64,000 nt of DNA from Abelmoschus esculentus (Eukaryota > Streptophyta > Magnoliopsida > Malvales > Malvaceae). Shown piece by piece: positions 47,042 to 58,070 of the stretch (its first letter is position 1; each line of letters opens with the position of its first letter). Made by a program: the position numbers and the translations under genes. The notes under the pieces are model-generated. The model was not told where the DNA came from. It saw only the letters and a program-made list of their open reading frames with translations, and ran no database searches. The DNA lies in NCBI GenBank assembly GCA_035048815.1, contig JAUCBN010000036.1:940001-1004000 (forward strand), read 5' to 3'.

Positions 47042-48733
47042 TTATGTTTCTTCTCTCTGTATCGATGATGGTGTAGGTGGAACCATGGTTTTATCTTTGC
47101 CTCCTGCTGATAACTCTTCTTTCACTGTAGAAAGTTGCCGGTCTGGACTATATTGTTCCTTTGAGATCATTTTGGGGCTTGAAGAATTGGTTTCGAATCT
47201 TGGGGTTGGGGTAGAATTGTACCCGGGCGAAGAACTAGGGCCAGGACTAAATTGGACACTTCCACCTTCGCAAGGTAAAGGCGATAATGGCAGCTCGTTA
47301 CCGTTGTTTGTTTGTTTTCTTAACAACTTATCTTCTACAATATCATAAGCATTCCCGGTGCGTACTTCCTGAGCAAGTGTGCACCAACAACAGAATACCC
47401 ATAGTGTGCAATCACCTGCTTCTGGATTACCGAAACAAAAGTTGTACGCTGGTAAATTGAATCTCTTTCTCATTTGAATCCTCCAGAAGCCACCGTAGCA
47501 TAAACCAAACAGACAAAGAACAATTCCGGTAAAACCGAGAGCCCCTCTGACAGTCTCGTTATCGATATTCACAGCGGCCAAGTTGAAAATCCAGAAAGGA
47601 GCCATACAAAACAGGAGAAACGTAGCAATATGTACATACATGTTCCCGAATCCGAGTCTCTCCATGTTCCACCCAAAGACACAACAGCTACAAAAAACAG
47701 AAAGATAAGCTAGAGAAATGTCATCCCAAATGTCTAGTATCCCTCCACTCCAGAGCGGCTTTGTCTCAACAATTCTCTCGTCATCTCCGGATGCAAATGA
47801 ATATCTCTTCTCGAATGATTTTCGTCTCGACTGCTCTGATCTCCTACTTTCACCATCATCAACCACCTTCTGTGCTTCCTCATCCATTTCAGAAACATAA
47901 TCCTTCCCAAGAGGACTAAGAATGGTGTAAAGACCAGCCAATGCCGGTGCACCTATTGCAAATGATATACATATCCCAACACCAATTGGGGGTCTCTCGG
48001 ATCTCTTGTATCCCCAGTTCAGACTACAAAGGGCATACTGAGCAAAACAGTTGATATGGAGTAGCACAACCACCACCATCATGTGTGCCCACTCATGAGG
48101 CTTATAGGTCCCATTCTTACAGTATACCTTTCTGAGTCGGGAAACATCTTCCGGTTTCCATCTACAAAGAAGTACAAGATGGTAGAATCGCTTAGGGTGA
48201 TGATACAAACACATGAGAGTAAACAAAGCATTGAGAATTTGATTGTTGACTTCGAACCAGGCGTCTCTCTCAGACTTCTTAGGAATCGCTTTATTCAACA
48301 TTCCAGTCATGACAAGGAACAAAATAGCACCCGAGATAGCAACACACAGGATCCATACAAAAAGGGCCATATTCATGGGGTCCCTAATCCAATCCTTGCT
48401 CATTTTCATGAGAGAAGCCCAGTCAATTTTTTTCATGAAAACCCCGGTCAGGCGTTCTCGTATCCCATGGCCACTTGAAGAAGCCACTGACTGAGAGACC
48501 TCATCTCTTTCTTGAGCTAAACGCTTGAATCTAGCAGATGCAGAACCAAAAGTAAGAAACTTAAGTCTACTCGGCGGAGACATAGAGCTGACAAGGGACT
48601 TTCTTTGAGGGTTTTCACTATTTAGAAACGTCTTTTGTGCCGATGAAACGATAATAGAAATTTGCCCTGGTGTTTTATTGTCATTGGATTCCTCAATTTG
48701 CTCTTTCGGATTCCCATTATCACTTGAAGCCAT
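47042..48733 (-). CDS. Large PLAC8-domain membrane protein
   Basis: Single coding exon, 563 aa, TAA-free to the ...SSIQREET end. The basic, Ser-rich N-terminus (about 110 aa) includes SRLKFLTFGSASARFKRLAQ. Several hydrophobic helices follow: ALFVWILCVAISGAILFLVM near residues 125-145, MMVVVVLLHINCFAQYAL near 218, and more between 340 and 420. The PLAC8 cysteine-rich core includes FCSCCVFGWNMERLGFGNMY and CTLWVFCCWCTLAQEVRTGNAYD. The C-terminus is Ser/Pro-rich and probably cytosolic. Plant PLAC8 proteins act in cell-size control, calcium uptake and cadmium/zinc transport, but this long subgroup has no firm function that I know. The 5' UTR is probably interrupted by an intron upstream. Confidence 0.9.
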   Translation of the reverse strand: MASSDNGNPKEQIEESNDNKTPGQISIIVSSAQKTFLNSENPQRKSLVSSMSPPSRLKFLTFGSASARFKRLAQERDEVSQSVASSSGHGIRERLTGVFMKKIDWASLMKMSKDWIRDPMNMALFVWILCVAISGAILFLVMTGMLNKAIPKKSERDAWFEVNNQILNALFTLMCLYHHPKRFYHLVLLCRWKPEDVSRLRKVYCKNGTYKPHEWAHMMVVVVLLHINCFAQYALCSLNWGYKRSERPPIGVGICISFAIGAPALAGLYTILSPLGKDYVSEMDEEAQKVVDDGESRRSEQSRRKSFEKRYSFASGDDERIVETKPLWSGGILDIWDDISLAYLSVFCSCCVFGWNMERLGFGNMYVHIATFLLFCMAPFWIFNLAAVNIDNETVRGALGFTGIVLCLFGLCYGGFWRIQMRKRFNLPAYNFCFGNPEAGDCTLWVFCCWCTLAQEVRTGNAYDIVEDKLLRKQTNNGNELPLSPLPCEGGSVQFSPGPSSSPGYNSTPTPRFETNSSSPKMISKEQYSPDRQLSTVKEELSAGGKDKTMVPPTPSSIQREET

Positions 48734-49822
48734 TCTAATATCAAAATAGAACCCTCAAATCAAATCCCAGAAATATTCAAACGGATGGAAGCTCATATGC
48801 ATTAGCTCTTAAAGTGTAATTCTAAAACTGAATCAAAAAACCAGAAGACAGACAATCTAATCTATAATTCAGCAGCTACTACCACTAAAATGGCAGCAAA
48901 AAAACAGGGAAGCTAGGGAATCTTCAAAGCTAAATAAACTAAAACAAAAGAAATTCAAGAGTATAATATGAACAAGCTCTTAAAATGTGATTGTAAAATT
49001 GAATTGCAAAGCAGGAAACACACAACCTAATGAATTTTGCAGTTACTATCCTAAAATTGTAGCAAAACAAAGGGGGGAGCATGGAATCTTCAAAGCTAAG
49101 CCAACCATACTTGCAAAGAATATAAGAAAACATAAAAAATCACTAACATCAATATTTTGATAAACAGAAGTTGACCCAGATCATAAAATCTACCCTAAAA
49201 TCTAAAACTCATACCTTCGGCTTACATAGCACCATCGTTTAAAAATTTGATCTTTAGCATCAGAAGGGTTTCCAGGTAAATGAAAAAAACCCAGAAATTT
49301 GCTCAATTTCTTTCATTTAACGCATAAAGAACATATATACAACAAAGAGGAGTGGAAAGTAAAGAATTTTAAGGAAGACTGACCTGATTACCTGAAACTG
49401 AAGGAAACTTTGGGTTAAGGAAAACTGAGAAAGGGATTCATGAGACAAGCTGTAATGGAATTTGTTCTAAACCGGCTTTCACTTTTGCTTTAGTAGCACT
49501 AGCAGCACATTTACAGATGTGTACTTTCAGACAAGACGCCACCGTTCATTTAACCAACAAGTCTTACTAGCAAAGGAGGATCCTCCTTTGAAAGTTTGAA
49601 TAAAAGTGGTCCTGACTCCTAGTCCTGGTGCTCAACAGATGGCTTCAAACATTTTGTAAGGTTTGGTACCAATTTTGGTCCCTACTTTACCCAAATTATC
49701 AGTTTGGCCAAAACACCAGGGACCAGAAGTGGTATTAACCCATTTTGGAACCCAAAACCACTCGTCGTTCTGGTGGTCAAATGAAATCTTCCGATATACA
49801 CGCAGTATTTGGAGAGTATTTG

Positions 49823-49882
49823 GAGAGATTATTAGGTGAACCTTAGATGACGTGGTAAACAGAGTTTCCCTGATAACTTTTC
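49823..49882. mobile_element. Family-A MITE, internally deleted copy A5
   Basis: 60 bp: GAGAGATTATTAGGTGAACC is joined directly to GATGACGTGGTAAACAG and the right end CTGATAACTTTTC. The whole middle of the family consensus is missing. Flanking 9-mers GAGTATTTG and CTGTCTTTG match at 6 of 9, so a target duplication is only suggestive. Confidence 0.65.
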
Positions 49883-50983
49883 CTGTCTTTGAAACCTTTT
49901 GAAATGTATAAACTTCTGAATTAATGGAATTCAACTTAGCAAATAACCAACTATCACACGTTGTAGGAGTTTCAATGGTGGTTTCTATGAGCCATCATTT
50001 ATTTCTCGTTCCTGAGTAAAACTGAGTTATGACTTATGAGTTTCACCATGCTCGGCAGCCATTAATGGCAATTTCAAGACCCTGTTCCAATGGAGAAATT
50101 TGGGTAATTTGAGTGTTGGTGTTGAGAAAGAGAGGTGGGTAGTTTTTTCCTTTTTAATTGATATAATAGATAATTAATATAGATTATATGTATTATTATA
50201 TAATTTTTTTTATTAATAGTCATGTTTATTTCTGTTAAATTTTGAAAGATCATGGTTAAAAATAAAATTAATTAAATAATTAAATAATTGATTTTTATTT
50301 TTATAACTTGATAATTAAAATAAGTTAAATAATAATTAAATGATCATTTAGATAGTTTACCCTTAAAAAGAAGACGATGAAACCAAGAAATAAGGAGAAC
50401 ACCTATCACTAGATAGGTTCAAATATTTAATTATCTATCATAACGAGTCATCAATTTTAAAATAATAAATACGACTCATTAATTTTAAAATAATAAATAT
50501 TCATTAATTTATTGTATACGAATTAAATTGTTTTTTAAATAAAAGCGCAATACAAGAAAAACGATTTTTTTTGTGTGATCTACTATTAATTTAGAATTAA
50601 TATTTTATTTTTTAAATATTATTTTATATCTAAAGGGAACAAAAGAAATTTTTTGTTTTCTCACAATCTAAAAAAAATGTGAATAAAGAGTTTTAATCAC
50701 ATGTTCTAAAGATTGTTGATTTTTTTTACACAACATTAAGTAAGATTCGATTTAAAAAAATAAATTTGATTTCATTCGATTTAAATTTTATAAATTTAAT
50801 TTAATTTTTTAAAATAAAATTTAAATTATGAAATAAGATTCGAATAACTAAAATAATTCAACTTAATTGTTTTTAAATAAAATAACTTATCGATTCAACC
50901 AAATTAAATATTTTTAATTTAATTTTAGGTACAAATTTAGGCCTATTATTTGCGCAAAAGCAAATCAGCGCAAAGTATTACAA

Positions 50984-51065
50984 AGCCCAATAAAATAACA
51001 ACGTCGTCGTTTTGAAGAGCTGTTGTGTATTTTGTTTCCCCTACCATCTTCTGAGAAAACCCTAA
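50984..51065 (+). promoter_or_regulatory. Site II element and telo-box in the IMP4 promoter
   Basis: The complement of AGCCCA at 50984-50989 is a TGGGCT site II element, and AAACCCTAA at 51057-51065 is a telo-box, about 75 bp before the IMP4 start codon. This pairing is typical of plant promoters for ribosomal proteins and ribosome-biogenesis factors, which agrees with the gene. Confidence 0.6.
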
Positions 51066-51137
51066 ACCCTTGGAAGACGAAAACCTGCAAAATCTGATTG
51101 GCAATCGCCGCGCTTAAAAGTAAATAAAAATAGAAAT

Positions 51138-53338
51138 ATGTTGAGAAGAAATATACGATTGAGGAGAGAGTATTTGTACAGGAAGAGCTTGGAAGGGAAA
51201 GAGCGTTTGCTTTATGAGAAGAAACGGAAGATCAAAGAAGCCCTTGAGGGTACTACTGAATTTCCTTTTTCATCGTAATTTAATTTCATTTTTTTAAATT
51301 TTTTTTGATTTTGTATCGTTGTAGAGGGAAAACCCATTCCAACTGAGCTCCGGAATGAGGAGGCCGCGCTTCGCCAAGAAATTGACCTTGAAGATGATTA
51401 CACTGCGGGTAATGTTTATTCTTATTTTGTTAAATTTGCCTTTTGGTAACTTTTGTTATGCTATGAGCTAAAGAAAACCCTTTTGGGGGATTGGTGTTGA
51501 ACTATAAATGGTTAATTTTGCTGGATTTTTAGTTCCTAAAACTCATATTGATGATGAGTATGCAAATGCAACAATACGGGACCCTAAGATTTTGCTGACA
51601 ACATCTCGGGATCCAAGTGCTCCTCTTGTTCAGTTTGTTAAGGTTGGTTTTGTCTATTTTGATGAATAATACCATTTTTACTTGATAATTTGCGTGTGAG
51701 TTTAATCACTAATTCAGTCTCCTATGGAGTGTTTCTTGTAGGAATTGAAGTTTGTCTTTCCTAATGCGGAGCGCATGAATCGTGGCGGTCAGGTCAGTGT
51801 TTCTTCCTCGGGTTCCTATTGGCTGTCTTATTGATGCATGTGTTGAGTTCTTGGCAAATGGCAAGTGTTTGTACTTGATGTTGATGATATAAAATACAAG
51901 TTCTATCACTTTAGGCACTGGTTTTATTATCAGCAGTAACTTCGATAAGGTCATGTTCAATGTTTAGAGTTTTTCATTTAATTGTTAACTTTTGGCACTG
52001 GCTTTTCTTTGAACCATTGCTCCATTAGACTTCTTGATGCAATTTTGTCTTGAATAGCTTTGGAGCTACTCTTTTCTCCACATAGTGATTGATCTGAAAC
52101 TTTCACCTATTAAATAGGACCAGTTTGAAAACATTTCTTCCGTCTGCTAGTCATGATCCATATGATGAACACCATCACCCTTATTTCACATGATAAATTT
52201 ATTTACTTGTTTTACATCAAGCTAGTTTTCTAGTGAAATTTAGAAAGTGGTTATCCACCCCCTTCTTTTGCAGGTTATATCTGAAATCATTGAAAGTTGT
52301 CGTGCACATGAGTTTACAGATGTTATTTTGGTTCATGAACATCGAGGTGTACCAGACGGGTTGATCATAAGTCATCTACCTTTCGGTCCCACTGCATACT
52401 TTGGGTTACTCAATGTGGCAAGTATTTGACGACTCTAGCCAGCGTAGATGTTTACTTTGTCTTTTATTTCTATGCATGTTTTTGTATTCTAATATTTCCT
52501 TCTAGGTTACAAGACATGACATTAAGGACAAGAAAGCCATGGGAACAATGCCTGAGGCTTATCCACATTTGATTCTTGACAATTTTAAAACCAAGGTATT
52601 CATATCACTTTATATGCTTCATATTTGTGAAGCCTATGGTGCAGTCGAGTACCGTGTATATATGGGTGGACCTGAACTTTTGGGGGTTATTTCTTTTAAT
52701 GATTTTACATTTTTCCAGCTTGGTGAAAGGACAGCGAACATTCTAAAACATTTATTCCCTGTGCCAAAGCCTGATACAAAACGAATCGTGACTTTTGCTA
52801 ACCGGTCTGACTATATTTCATTCAGGTTGGTTCTCTTGTAAATTTTGTTGTATTCATTAGCATTAAAAGGGTGATATTGATATCATTAGTGGATAATAAG
52901 ATCCTTCAACAACTTGTCAAAACCTTGAAATGAGTCAACTTGTCAGTTGTGGGGTTCTGTTCTTGTTTCAGTGTTATGAAATGTTCACTCTCATTCATTG
53001 ATACCATGTAAACATGCAGGCATCATATCTACGAGAAACCTGGAGGTCCTAAATCAGTTGAGTTAAAGGAAATTGGCCCGAGGTTTGAATTGCGGCTTTA
53101 TCAGGTAACTATCGTGCCATATCGATATATCATTAGGTTCCCTAAATCATCTGGTGCTTTGTATTGCAGTTTAAATTAAACCAACACGCTCATGTTGCAG
53201 GTAAAATTAGGGACAATGGAACAGAGTGAAGCGCAGATCGAATGGGTTATTAGACCTTACATGAACACGACCAAGAAACGAAGCTTCATCGGAAATGATC
53301 AAGAATCGGATGATAAAAGAAAGAAAATTAAAGCTTAA
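51138..53338 (+). CDS. IMP4: U3 small nucleolar ribonucleoprotein IMP4 (Brix domain)
   Basis: Nucleolar component of the U3 snoRNP/SSU processome required for 18S rRNA maturation. Nine exons join in frame: 51138-51249, 51325-51408, 51533-51642, 51742-51792, 52274-52417, 52506-52595, 52719-52825, 53020-53104, 53201-53338. Together they are 921 nt, or 306 aa, close to yeast and human IMP4. The N-terminus has the IMP4 coiled region MLRRNIRLRREYLYRKSLEG. The Brix domain contains ILLTTSRDPSAPLVQFVKEL, HLPFGPTAYFGLLNVV, RHD, KHLFPVPKPDTKR and GPRFELRLYQVKLG. The intron after exon 5 uses a GC donor (GTG|GCAAGT). The basic tail ends in KRKKIKA, a likely nuclear/nucleolar signal. Confidence 0.95.
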
Positions 53339-54560
53339 ACTTTGTACCCTGAAATCGAGTGTCAGTCTTCGATGTTTTACATATTCTGTTAACTTGGTCA
53401 TAATTCGGAAAAGTTTGAAACTTTGATGTGGATTGCATTGACATAATAGTCATTTTTCACCTTATATCATTCTCTTTAGGTCCATGATGTCAACACTTCC
53501 AGAAGAAGACGAGAGGTATCATTCTCAATTAAAGCAATCTTTTTAAGGAAAGATGCTTTTACCATTCACTAAATTGCATTTACTGGCTTGGTTTCACAAA
53601 AATGCTCAGAAATTCTAGAACGTACATATTTTTGAGCAAAGCATTCCTTCTTTAATGTTAAACTGTAATTTGTACAGTAATTAAGGTTCATTCCTTGCTA
53701 GTTCTCAAGACAGACAGCAGACATGCCAGTTTAAAATTTGGTAGTGTTGACCCCGTGAGTTGTTCATCATGTTTTGCATGTGAAAAGTAGCTCTCTAGAT
53801 CTACTCAGACAAATGTGAACCTCCTGTCCGGTCTACATCCCTAATTAATTAGCCTTTTTCCTGCACTGTTGTACAAATGATATTTAGAGATCTATCAGGT
53901 TAAAATTATACTTGGATTATACACTTTCTCTCAAATTGATACTAAAACTTTTACATCTTATTAAATTAGTCCTAATTCAAAATAGTTTAATATTTTATGC
54001 TTAAAAATTCTATCAATTTACTTTTTGTTATTCTCCTATAAAAGTTATCACTTTCTTAGGATAAAAAATCTGATAGGATGCAGTTATCTCATTGTTGTTT
54101 TGATATATTAAGACCGCTTGAATCAATAGTATTGTAAAAATTGACAAAATTACTAGATTTTTAAAATATAAATGATTAAATTTATTGAATTATTTTAAAT
54201 TACAATCAAATTGATAAAAAATATATATAAGTTTCAAAACTAAATACGTTAATAAAAGTATCAAAATAATGAATAAAACTAAAGTTAATTTTTCAAAATA
54301 AGAGCAAGAATTTCAAAGTGTTAGGTTGGGAGAAAGCATCTAATTCATATACTAACTTAAAAGTAAACAATACCAACATAAAGGAACGAGTCTAATTCAG
54401 ATATCAAATCCATATTTAAGTCAATTTAAAAAATGCCCTTTCTTTTAGCTAATATAAATAACACCCCACTATCATTGTCTCCTTTATATTCTCTGAAAAC
54501 TTGAGTGCCATATTCTTGTCCATCTTCCCATCATCACATCATTCATTTCCCATTCTGGTA
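53339..54560. other. Intergenic: IMP4 3' UTR and TBL promoter
   Basis: 53,339-53,800 has mixed composition (IMP4 3' UTR). 53,880-54,330 is AT-rich. A TATA box for the next gene is at 54453. No gene or clear repeat. Confidence 0.5.
54453..54460 (+). promoter_or_regulatory. TATA box of the second TBL gene
   Basis: TATAAATA about 101-108 bp before the start codon at 54561. Confidence 0.55.
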
Positions 54561-56665
54561 ATGGGACTTTTTCAAGCAATTGTCACCTTTGTTATCTTCA
54601 CATGTTTATCTTCAGCTCATGCAACTGCCAATGGCAATAGCTCTGATTTCAGAAAACAAGAGATGAAGTGCAATATGTACCATGGGAAATGGGTGCATGA
54701 TACTTCCTATCCTCTCTACAACTCATCTTCATGTCCTTTTATCCGAAAAGAATTCGACTGCCTCAAGTACGGACGCCCCGATCACCTCTACCTTAAATAC
54801 AGATGGCAGCCAAGCAACTGCAGGTTGCCGAGGTATTTTGCTCTCTACATCTTATTCTAAGTTACTTGAGTTTGATCTGATTGTCGAACATACCTGTATA
54901 TCTTAATCTATTAGATAAGTGCATATGTTCAATCTTTTGTTACTGATTTTGACTAGTGTTTTGTATCATGTGGTCATCTGCAAACTGCAGTTTCATGTTT
55001 GGTTTTGTAGAATAAGCTCCATTAGTTTTTATTGTTTAGTATGATGTTTTACTTCCTGAATCAGTTTTCTATTGAATCAAAATTAAAATTTCAGTTTGTA
55101 TTAAAGTTTTGGAGGTGAAATTAGATTCAAATACAGCTTGCTATGAGTTGTATGATATGAAAGGTCAGATGGTGATGGAAATGATTGAAAAGTGCATTAG
55201 ATTAAAAAGCATATGAGATTAGAGGAAAGCCAATAACTTTTAGCCTAATCTTGGCAAGGAATTTTATACACCGGTATTCGTATCGAACACATATTTATAT
55301 TCGATAATAATTCTCGAATGGATGGATAGTAGTGTGATGCATTTCCCAATAATTCTGAGATTTGAAATGCACCCACCTCAGATCATGTGCTCCCATTGAT
55401 ATGCATGATCTTTACTTTACTGTTTGCAATTCCAACATCTCTTTGAAATGCATACAGCCTATTTCCTCATTTTTTTTTAGTTAAAGCAAACATCTGTTTA
55501 GTTTGCTGTCTGCAATTCCAACATCTAAATTTAAACACAAATCAATGACAGGTTTAATGGACTGTCATTTTTGAAGAGATTCAAGGGGAAGAAGATAATG
55601 TTTATTGGGGACTCTCTAAGTCTCAACATTTGGCAATCATTGATATGCATGCTTCATGCTGCAGTGCCAAATTCCAATATAATCAGACAAGAGTTGAACA
55701 ACCACAGCATCTCCTCTGTCGAATTCCAGGTAACCTGTGATTAAAAGTAAATTAACTATGTAAGAATCTGTGATTAAAAAAAAAAACAACGTTTCACGTG
55801 ATTCATTACTTTGTCAGGATTACAAGGTGTCGGTGATGCTGTTTCATTCACTGTACTTGGTGGACGTTGATGATGAGAAGATTGGCAGAGTTTTGAATCT
55901 GAACTCAATGAAGAATGGGAATCTATGGAAGAACAACGATGTTTTAGTTTTCAACACTTGGCTATGGTGGTACCGCAGAGGACCGAGACAACAGTAACAA
56001 GCTTTACATTGGAACTCAAGCTTAATTTAATGATATTTAACAACAGGAACTAAAGCATATTTTATGAACGTGCTTTACACTGCAGGTGGGATTATATGAA
56101 AGCTGAAGAGAAGCTTGTGAAAGATATTGATCGTATGGCTGCATTTCGGACAGCTTTGACAACATGGGCTAAATGGGTTGATTCAGATGTGGATACTGAT
56201 AAAACTAAAGTTATATTTCAAGGGATCTCTCCTTCACACTACAAGTAAGGCTAGCTTTTCCTTTGAAAACAATGTTAACCGATGTTTCCTCCGACTCTGT
56301 TCGAGTACAGACACAGGTGATGAACTTGCTAATATCCCTTGACTGACTGTTTTCATATGAAATTATGTTTCAGTGGTTTGGAATGGAACGAGCCAGGAGT
56401 GAAGAATTGCTTTAAGGAGATGGAACCATTCAATGGATCAGTTTATCCAGTTGGGTTGCCTGAGGCGGCATATGTTGTTAAAGAGGTGATAAGTGGAATC
56501 AAGAAGCCTGTTCATTTGTTGGATATCACAGCTTTGTCTCAACTGAGAAAAGATGCGCACCCTAGCTTTTATAATGGCTTTAAAGCCATGGATTGCACCC
56601 ATTGGTGTGTGGCTGGCCTTACAGATACTTGGAATGAACTCCTGTATGCAGCTCTCCTTAGTTAA
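54561..56665 (+). CDS. Trichome birefringence-like protein, TBL36-43 subgroup
   Basis: Putative polysaccharide O-acetyltransferase of the TBL/DUF231 family. Five exons join in frame: 54561-54832, 55552-55729, 55818-55993, 56086-56244, 56374-56665. Together they are 1077 nt, or 358 aa. The start is the ATG of [13 protein letters not shown]; upstream in-frame codons lack another ATG. The N-terminus is a cleavable or anchoring hydrophobic segment with almost no stem, as in the TBL38-43 group and unlike the TBL33-type gene at 21.4 kb. The domain begins [18 protein letters not shown] with [22 protein letters not shown]. The GDS motif reads [16 protein letters not shown] and the DXXH motif reads [20 protein letters not shown]. 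The family and catalytic motifs are clear; the substrate (xylan, mannan, xyloglucan or pectin) cannot be told. Confidence 0.9.
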
Positions 56666-56985
56666 GCAGATACAAGTATGGTGAGATGAACTAGAGGCAG
56701 CATAAATTTATTGCTAGAAACATTTTAAAAAATAAAACAAGATTGGAGGGTTTTCTCCAAAACAAACCTTTTGGTATAACATGCATACCCAAGAATGCAA
56801 TAGTGTATATATGTATGTATTGTATACATACATGCACAGCATAACTACTCTACCTAAAAGGACAGCCGTCTTTAGTTTATGTATGTATACGAAAATATTC
56901 AATAATAAGAAAACAAACAAAACAAAATCACTACTTAACACTAGAAAATTTTCAAGGACTAGCTCAGTTTATCATTACAAAGATG

Positions 56986-57016
<31 letters not shown>

Positions 57017-57088
57017 TTGCAGTTAAATTCTCCATTTGAAGGTAAGGCGTGACCGACTGTTAAAAGGGAAGGAAAAGAGGTTGAACAT
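56666..57088. other. 3' flank of the TBL gene with (TA)n
   Basis: The TBL 3' UTR, then a (TA)n microsatellite at about 56,986-57,013. No gene. Confidence 0.5.
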
Positions 57089-57412
57089 TCATGAAAACGA
57101 GGGATGAAATGAATAGTATGTTTGTTCGTAGAAGAGAACATACGCTTGGTCATGCAACACCTTGCTCGTCCCAATGGCAGTGACAGAGGCATCGTTGAAA
57201 GGCAGCCATTGGCCGTTGGGATAACGAGCATCAGCCGTGTAATGCCCCTTGGAGGGATCTCTTCCATGATGGGTTATAGTAGCAACAAGTTCATATTTTC
57301 GGCCCTATAATAAAGCACAAAAATAAACGATGAATATAACAAATTAGGAGGCAAGAACAGCTTCAGGATGGATATCAAGGTGGAGCAAGAGAAATGGTTG
57401 AACAGTCGAACG
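57089..57412 (-). pseudogene. 3' fragment of a ubiquitin-specific protease (UBP24-like) gene
   Basis: 57304-57089 (minus) reads GRKYELVATITHHGRDPSKG, HYTADARYPNGQWLPFNDAS and VLHDQAYVLFYEQ up to a stop. This is the last part of a UCH/USP catalytic domain, including the catalytic His in KGHYTADAR. A good acceptor (TATAG) precedes it. Just upstream, at about 57412-57345, is a relic ERSTVQPFLLLHLDIHPEAV that hits a stop. In UBP24-like enzymes more than 60 residues separate these two parts, and the Cys-box half is absent from the window. It is therefore a truncated, dead copy, likely a broken duplicate. Confidence 0.75.
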
Positions 57413-57694
57413 CTCACCCTAATATGACTTTAATGAATTATATAATATTTTTTTTGGATAATTGATTTTATTATTTAAGAGCAGGGAATTGCTATAAAAA
57501 AATTACAACAATAAATACTATTCTATATGTTGTTATAAACGTATACCCCAATTAATACATAACTCAATGTTGATAAAATAATTGTCGACTATATTCTTTC
57601 CCGCTAACCTATTCTATACAAAACCCTTAATGGATTGTAAAATGGATCGCCCATCAGTACGTGAATAGTACAATTGTTTTCTATTTTTTTCCTT

Positions 57695-58070
57695 TCAAAT
57701 AAAATAGATGAATGCACACCAAGCCAATTGAAGAATCACAGCAAGGAATAATTTACCTTTGAAAGATTTGATAGCCCAAGTAACCTCTTGATTCCAACTA
57801 CATACATTTCGTGAGATGTTGTAAAGCTTCAAGACCTTCCTCCAAATGTTTTCCGAGAATTGACATTCAAAAAGTAAATGATTTTCAGTTTCTAGTTCGC
57901 ATTTACAAAATAAACACTTTCCATTGATGAACATCCCCACGCGAGAAATCTATCTTTGATAGAAAACCTACCTTGAATGACTATCTAAGATATCAAAACA
58001 TGCTTATGCATGTTAAGTGAAACCCAAATAAGTTCACACCAAAATACTTTATCTTTATATTTTCGAATTG
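57695..58070 (-). mobile_element. LINE relic: reverse-transcriptase zinc-binding domain
   Basis: The minus strand encodes a degenerate zf-RVT domain of a non-LTR retrotransposon: KVFWCELIWVS, a stop, then IQGRFSIKDRFLAWG. After a one-base frame shift it continues CLFCKCELETENHLLFECQF and SENIWRKVLKLY. The CX2C...HX4C zinc ligands are still visible. No reverse transcriptase or endonuclease domain is present, so this is a 3'-end fragment. Confidence 0.75.

Larger units (their letters stand above)
48734..51137. other. Intergenic: PLAC8 5' region, one deleted MITE, IMP4 promoter
   Basis: 48,734-49,460 probably includes the PLAC8 5' UTR and a leader intron. Two partly similar stretches (AAGCTCTTAAA and AGCTCTTAAAGTG with TGCAGTTAC/CAGCAGCTAC) recur there, perhaps from an old duplication. 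49,823-49,882 is a deleted family-A MITE. 50,150-50,940 is AT-rich spacer. The last 190 bp is the IMP4 promoter. Confidence 0.45.
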
